This document shows, in pieces, positions 12,110 to 15,377 of a stretch of DNA of 15,377 nucleotides. Position numbers and translations under genes: made by a program. The stretch spans positions 1 through 15,377 of the forward strand of contig CAAGJU010000398.1 of the NCBI GenBank assembly GCA_900770225.1, in the 5' to 3' direction. Within the stretch, counting starts at the first letter, position 1; every line of letters begins with the position of its first letter. Source of the DNA: Lachnospiraceae bacterium (GTDB taxonomy: Bacteria; Bacillota; Clostridia; Lachnospirales; Lachnospiraceae). The notes beneath the pieces are model-generated. The model ran no database searches. It was not told the origin of the DNA and saw nothing but the letters and a program-made list of their open reading frames with translations.

Positions 12110-12324
12110 AACAGCTCCCGCAGATGATCGACGAACATTGTGCGTTTTTCGTTGTGAGCGAGCACGCTAGCTGCGGCCCGGGTGGCAACCGTTCAAGCAG
12201 AAATGCTTCCAACAACGCTTTTGCGTTTTGGAATCATTTCTGCGCGTTTTGTCAGAGGGCCGCTAACAGGCGCGTGCGAGCGAACAGAAAAACGTACAGT
12301 GAGTCGATCGCTGTGGGAGCTGTT
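12110..12324. other. 215-nt imperfect palindrome, candidate structured RNA or repeat
   Basis: The ends AACAGCTCCC (12110-12119) and GGGAGCTGTT (12315-12324) are perfect inverted copies. Moving inward, GATCGAC (12126-12132) pairs with GTCGATC (12303-12309), TGCGTTTTTC (12141-12150) with GAAAAACGTA (12287-12296), and GCGGCCC (12173-12179) with GGGCCGC (12257-12263). At the centre is a strong hairpin, GCAGAAATG ... CATTTCTGC (12197-12243), with the loop TTTT. It fills the space between the convergent patatin and pgi genes. There is no protein frame, no T-run and no known RNA family that I recognise. It could be a mobile palindrome, a structured RNA or a transcription barrier. Confidence 0.65.
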
Positions 12325-12359
12325 AGAACATAAGCCATGATATTTTCACATTACAACCA

Positions 12360-13943
12360 TCAGACGCCGAGCAGCTCGCTGTACACCTTCAGCGCCCCAT
12401 CGGTCTCATGCGCCAGCACCTTCTTCGCCAGCGTCTTGCCGAGCTGAACGCCCTCCTGGTCGAAGCTGTTCACATTCCACAGGAAGCCCTGGAACATCAC
12501 CTTGTTCTCGTAGTGAGCGAGCAGCGCACCGAGTGCCTCCGGCGTCAGCTTGTCCGCGATGATGATGCTCGACGGACGGCCGCCCTCAAAATTCTTGTTC
12601 AGATTCTCATCATCCTTGCCGCAGGCGAAAGCCACGATCTGTGCAGCCACATTCGCGCAGAGCTTCTGCTGGCTTGTGCTGCCCTGAATATCCACATCGT
12701 TGCCGATCTGGCTGCTGCGGAATCCGATGAACTGCAGCGGAACGATCGTCTTGCCCTGATGGAGCAGCTGATAGAACGAATGCTGTCCGTTCGTACCGGG
12801 CTCGCCAAAAATAATCGGTCCCGTCACATAATCGACAGGCTCACCGAATCTGTTCACAGATTTGCCGTTGGACTCCATGTCAAGCTGCTGCAGATGTGCC
12901 GGGAAGCGGCTGAGCGCCTGAGAATAAGGAAGAACAGCTGTAGCCGGATAGCCGAGCACATTGCGCTCATATACGCCGATCAGCGCGTCCAGCATATCCG
13001 GGTTCTTCAGCGGATCTGTCTCCGTAGCTGCCTTATCCTCCTCTGCAGCACCGTTGAGGATCGCCGCAAATACGTCCGGTCCGAAAGCCAGCGACAGAAC
13101 CGCGCCGCCGACAACAGAGGAAGAAGAATATCTTCCGCCGATATAATCATCCATGAAAAACGCATCCATGTACCCGCCGTTCTTTGCGAGCGGAGATGTC
13201 TCACTGGTGCAGGTGATCATGTGCTTCGCCGGATCCAGACCGGCCTTCGTCAGTTCATTTTTGACAAAAGCCTCATTCGTCAGTGTCTCCAGTGTTGTAC
13301 CGGATTTGGAAACCAGGATAAAAATAGAATGCGCGACATCTACGCTCTTCAGTACAGCGGTCGCATCATCCGGATCGACGTTGCTGATGAAGTGCGCGTC
13401 CATCTTCATCCTGCCGTTTGCTTTTGCCCAGTTCTCCAGTGCGATGTACAGCGCGCGGGGACCGAGGTCGCTGCCGCCGATACCGATCTGCACAACCGTC
13501 GTGAACTTCTCGCCGGCCTCATTCGTGATCTCTCCGCTGTGGACCTTGTCCGCGAATGCGGCGATTCTCTCCTGCTGCTGTACGTAGAATTCACGTTTGT
13601 TCACGCCGTCGGCGATCACATCATTGCCGAGCTGTCCGCGGCAGAGCTGGTGAAGAACCATTCTCTTCTCGCCGGTGTTGATCACGGCGCCGTTGTAAAG
13701 CTCTCTGTATTTGTCGGTAAGCTGTGCCTCCTCAGCCATCTTCACGAGTACGGCGAGCACGTCATCATCGACCTGCTTTGCGGCATAATTGTATGCCATG
13801 CCGGCCGCCATCGGTACGCTGTAACGGCGCACTCTGTCGGCGCCGTTTTCTCCGCTCATAGCCTCGCGGATATTCACGCGCTTTACGTTTTTCAGTTCAT
13901 CGAAAGATTTCAGCTGATCCAGATTCTTCCATTCCACTGCCAT
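12360..13943 (-). CDS. pgi: Glucose-6-phosphate isomerase, long type
   Basis: A 527-residue cytoplasmic enzyme interconverting glucose 6-phosphate and fructose 6-phosphate in glycolysis. Signature elements are all present: GIGGSDLGPRAL, the sugar-phosphate loop SKSGTTLETLTNE, MESNGKSVNRFGEPV with the catalytic Glu, NGQHSFYQLLHQG with the catalytic His, and the C-terminal NSFDQEGVQLGK with the catalytic Lys. The length and the MESNGK/FGEPGTNGQH forms are those of the long enzyme of proteobacteria and eukaryotes, rather than the roughly 450-residue form of Bacillus. ATG 13943 is chosen: AGGAGG lies nine bases upstream and a frame starting at 13970 has no such site. It lies 33 nt after the thioesterase gene and is probably last in its operon. 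Confidence 0.95.
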   Translation of the reverse strand: MAVEWKNLDQLKSFDELKNVKRVNIREAMSGENGADRVRRYSVPMAAGMAYNYAAKQVDDDVLAVLVKMAEEAQLTDKYRELYNGAVINTGEKRMVLHQLCRGQLGNDVIADGVNKREFYVQQQERIAAFADKVHSGEITNEAGEKFTTVVQIGIGGSDLGPRALYIALENWAKANGRMKMDAHFISNVDPDDATAVLKSVDVAHSIFILVSKSGTTLETLTNEAFVKNELTKAGLDPAKHMITCTSETSPLAKNGGYMDAFFMDDYIGGRYSSSSVVGGAVLSLAFGPDVFAAILNGAAEEDKAATETDPLKNPDMLDALIGVYERNVLGYPATAVLPYSQALSRFPAHLQQLDMESNGKSVNRFGEPVDYVTGPIIFGEPGTNGQHSFYQLLHQGKTIVPLQFIGFRSSQIGNDVDIQGSTSQQKLCANVAAQIVAFACGKDDENLNKNFEGGRPSSIIIADKLTPEALGALLAHYENKVMFQGFLWNVNSFDQEGVQLGKTLAKKVLAHETDGALKVYSELLGV

Positions 13944-13976
13944 GATGCAATTCCTCCTGAATTTTTTCATGCATAC

Positions 13977-14372
13977 TTATGAATTGTGCTCTCTCCGGTT
14001 CTGCGCCTTGTTGAAGAACTTCTCGTTCCGGATGATAAACCTCTCGTGCGTTCCTCTGCCGATCACGCCGACCTCATCATGCACTTCCACCTCAAAGACG
14101 AGGCGTCTTCCGTCAACCTCTTTCAGAACCGTCTCCGCCGTCACCGTCATGCCGACCGGCGTGGCCGCTTCATGGCTGATATCGAGTTTCGTTCCGACTG
14201 TGCCCTGTCCTTCTTCGAGCTCGTCGGCTACGCTTTTCCACGCCGCCTTTTCGATCAGCGATGCCATGCAGGGAGTTGCATACACGAGCAGCTCACCGCT
14301 GCCGATCTTCCACGCTGTCTTTTCTTCCGTGACTGTTTCTTCCGCCGTTCCTCTGATTCCTGGTTTAAGCAT
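13977..14372 (-). CDS. Hotdog thioesterase, fluoroacetyl-CoA thioesterase (FlK)-like
   Basis: A 131-residue single-domain hotdog acyl-CoA thioesterase. The FlK enzyme of Streptomyces cattleya uses Thr42, Glu50 and His76; here Thr33 (ATPCM), Glu41 (LIEKAA) and His67 (ISHEAATP) have the same spacing, and VDGRRLVFEVEVHD and IGRGTHERF match the family's later strands. FlK itself splits fluoroacetyl-CoA; most relatives act on unknown small acyl-CoAs, so the substrate here is open. GGAGG lies five bases before ATG 14372. The gene is 12 nt behind the kinase gene and 33 nt before pgi, which suggests one transcript without a clear pathway link. Confidence 0.85.
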   Translation of the reverse strand: MLKPGIRGTAEETVTEEKTAWKIGSGELLVYATPCMASLIEKAAWKSVADELEEGQGTVGTKLDISHEAATPVGMTVTAETVLKEVDGRRLVFEVEVHDEVGVIGRGTHERFIIRNEKFFNKAQNRREHNS

Positions 14373-14384
14373 ATCAGCCTCCGT

Positions 14385-15236
14385 TTAACTCTGTGATTTT
14401 TTTGCCTCCCTCAGTTTATCACAAAGTTCCGGTATTGTCGTCTCAAAGTCAACGCCATACCACGGTTTCGCGGGGTTATCCAGCGTAGCGCGGATCGTAT
14501 CCGCGGTATAATCCGCCGCAAGCCGGAAAGCTTCCTTCATGGAGAGTCCGTTCATCAGCGCGCCTACGCAGACACTGGAAAAAATATCGCCGGTGCCGTG
14601 ATACGAAGCGTCGATGTGATCATTTTCATAGCTGAAGTACTGACCCTTTTCCGTATCATATCCGTAAATGCCGGTCTTTCCCGGTGTAAAAGCAATGCCG
14701 GTCAGCACAACGGTCTTTGCCCCGAGCTTTGCGAGCTTCTGCAGCAGTTCCTCGATATACGCGCGGTCGTAGTCCTCACGATAAGGTGTGTCGGTCATGA
14801 AGCAGGCCTCGGTCAGATTGGGCACGATGACATCCGCACTTCCGCAGAGTCCCGCGTTGAGCTTTGCGTAGGATTCATCAAAGGCGGGATACAGCTTGCC
14901 GTTATCCGCCATAACGGGGTCAATAAAGATCAGGGTGTCATCTGTTTTGAACATGCTGAAGATCTTCTTCACGATGTCGATTTCCTCGGCTGATCCCAGA
15001 TAGCCGGTGTAGATCGCATCAAATTTCACGTTCTGTGACTTCCAGTGCTCGGCGATCGGCATCAGCTGGTCGGTCAGATCCTTGCAGGTGAAGCCCTGAA
15101 ACATCGTGTGCGTCGACAGCACAGCGCTCGGCAGGATGACCGTCTCCACGCCCATCGCCGAGATCAACGGAAGCGCTACAGTCAGGGAACACTTGCCGAG
15201 ACACGAAATATCCTGGATCGTCAATACTCTTTTCAT
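14385..15236 (-). CDS. Pyridoxamine/pyridoxal kinase (PdxY-like)
   Basis: A 283-residue kinase of the ribokinase superfamily that phosphorylates vitamin B6 forms in the salvage route to pyridoxal 5'-phosphate. Family marks are the N-terminal IQDISCLGKCSLTVALPLIS, the SAVLSTHTMFQGF substrate segment, DPVMADNGKLY (106-116), VIVPNLTEACFM and the anion hole with catalytic Asp217 in YHGTGDIFSSV. The length fits PdxY; the HGTGD form and the overall layout separate it from ThiD and ribokinases. AGGAGG lies seven bases before ATG 15236. First gene of the probable operon with the thioesterase (12 nt away) and pgi. Its 5' leader holds a bulged hairpin (15261-15293) that may be regulatory. Confidence 0.9.
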   Translation of the reverse strand: MKRVLTIQDISCLGKCSLTVALPLISAMGVETVILPSAVLSTHTMFQGFTCKDLTDQLMPIAEHWKSQNVKFDAIYTGYLGSAEEIDIVKKIFSMFKTDDTLIFIDPVMADNGKLYPAFDESYAKLNAGLCGSADVIVPNLTEACFMTDTPYREDYDRAYIEELLQKLAKLGAKTVVLTGIAFTPGKTGIYGYDTEKGQYFSYENDHIDASYHGTGDIFSSVCVGALMNGLSMKEAFRLAADYTADTIRATLDNPAKPWYGVDFETTIPELCDKLREAKKSQS

Positions 15237-15260
15237 CGTTAATCCTCCTTGATATATGGG

Positions 15261-15293
15261 GTAGTGTCATGCATAACGCATGAATAACACTAC
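15261..15293 (-). promoter_or_regulatory. Bulged hairpin or palindromic operator in the kinase leader
   Basis: GTAGTG (15261-15266) and TCATGC (15267-15272) pair with GCATGA (15278-15283) and CACTAC (15288-15293), leaving a loop of 5 nt and a 4-nt bulge (ATAA). It ends 25 nt before the start codon. It could be a regulator binding site or an RNA structure. A TTGACA box lies further upstream at 15361-15356, but no good -10 box is at the right distance. Confidence 0.45.
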
Positions 15294-15377
15294 TAAACCT
15301 TTGTTTCAGGGGATTTGCGCAAAAAAAGAGCAATACCCCCTGCTTTTGTGTATAATGTCAAGCGACCAAACCCAACA

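Noticed and set aside
12408..13982. A 524-codon open frame on the plus strand, opposite pgi
   Set aside because: It lies entirely antisense to the clearly conserved pgi gene, its translation has no recognisable family or domain and it has no ribosome site. It arises from the codon bias of pgi.
15323..15361. TTGACA upstream of the B6 kinase as a complete sigma-A promoter
   Set aside because: The best -10 candidate is 20 nt away or has poor identity. It is left as a -35-like box only.

Overview
The window looks like a chromosomal segment of a Gram-positive anaerobe of the class Clostridia, most likely a Lachnospiraceae-like, possibly motile gut bacterium. The grounds are strong AGGAGG-type ribosome binding sites, sigma-A promoters, a YjfB-type motility-associated small protein, an ECF sigma factor with zinc anti-sigma (ZAS) partners, a DegV protein and a tRNA gene with no encoded CCA. 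This placement is inference from gene content; no marker gene fixes the genus.

Left part (1-3310): a palindromic stretch at the window edge, a short yjfB-like gene (+), then a minus-strand operon: ECF sigma factor (2604-3089) followed by two paralogous membrane anti-sigma factors (1648-2526 and 668-1636). Both anti-sigma proteins carry expanded in-frame tandem repeats between the zinc motif and the membrane helix.

Middle part (3310-6770) is visibly more A+T-rich and looks like a small accessory island ending at a tRNA-Ser gene. It holds a four-helix membrane protein, a DUF2007-like small protein, gene remnants, a DUF4352-like membrane-anchored protein, a higBA toxin-antitoxin pair and two copies of a roughly 300-bp repeat. 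Repeat copy 1 is the most striking object in the window. It has a strong promoter, a 5' hairpin, a leader with four alternating pyrimidine/purine segments that can hide or expose the Shine-Dalgarno sequence, a 31-codon hydrophobic peptide, a bidirectional terminator overlapping its stop codon, and a converging promoter that would make a short antisense RNA. This is the layout of a type I toxin-antitoxin locus, and I do not recognise it as a named family. Copy 2 is decayed, and its left edge has been fused into the start of the neighbouring gene.

Right part (6770-15377) is richer in G+C and looks like ordinary core chromosome: histidine phosphatase, CPA2 cation/proton antiporter, a CsoR/FrmR-type regulator lacking two of the usual metal ligands, DegV protein (with the tail of a second degV copy after it), patatin-like phospholipase, a 215-nt imperfect palindrome of unknown role, and a minus-strand operon of pyridoxamine/pyridoxal kinase, FlK-like hotdog thioesterase and long-type glucose-6-phosphate isomerase.

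Functional links that can be argued: the sigma/anti-sigma operon is probably one envelope-stress circuit; the CsoR-like regulator lies just upstream of the antiporter in the same direction and may control it; kinase, thioesterase and isomerase are tightly spaced and probably co-transcribed. The other genes look independent.
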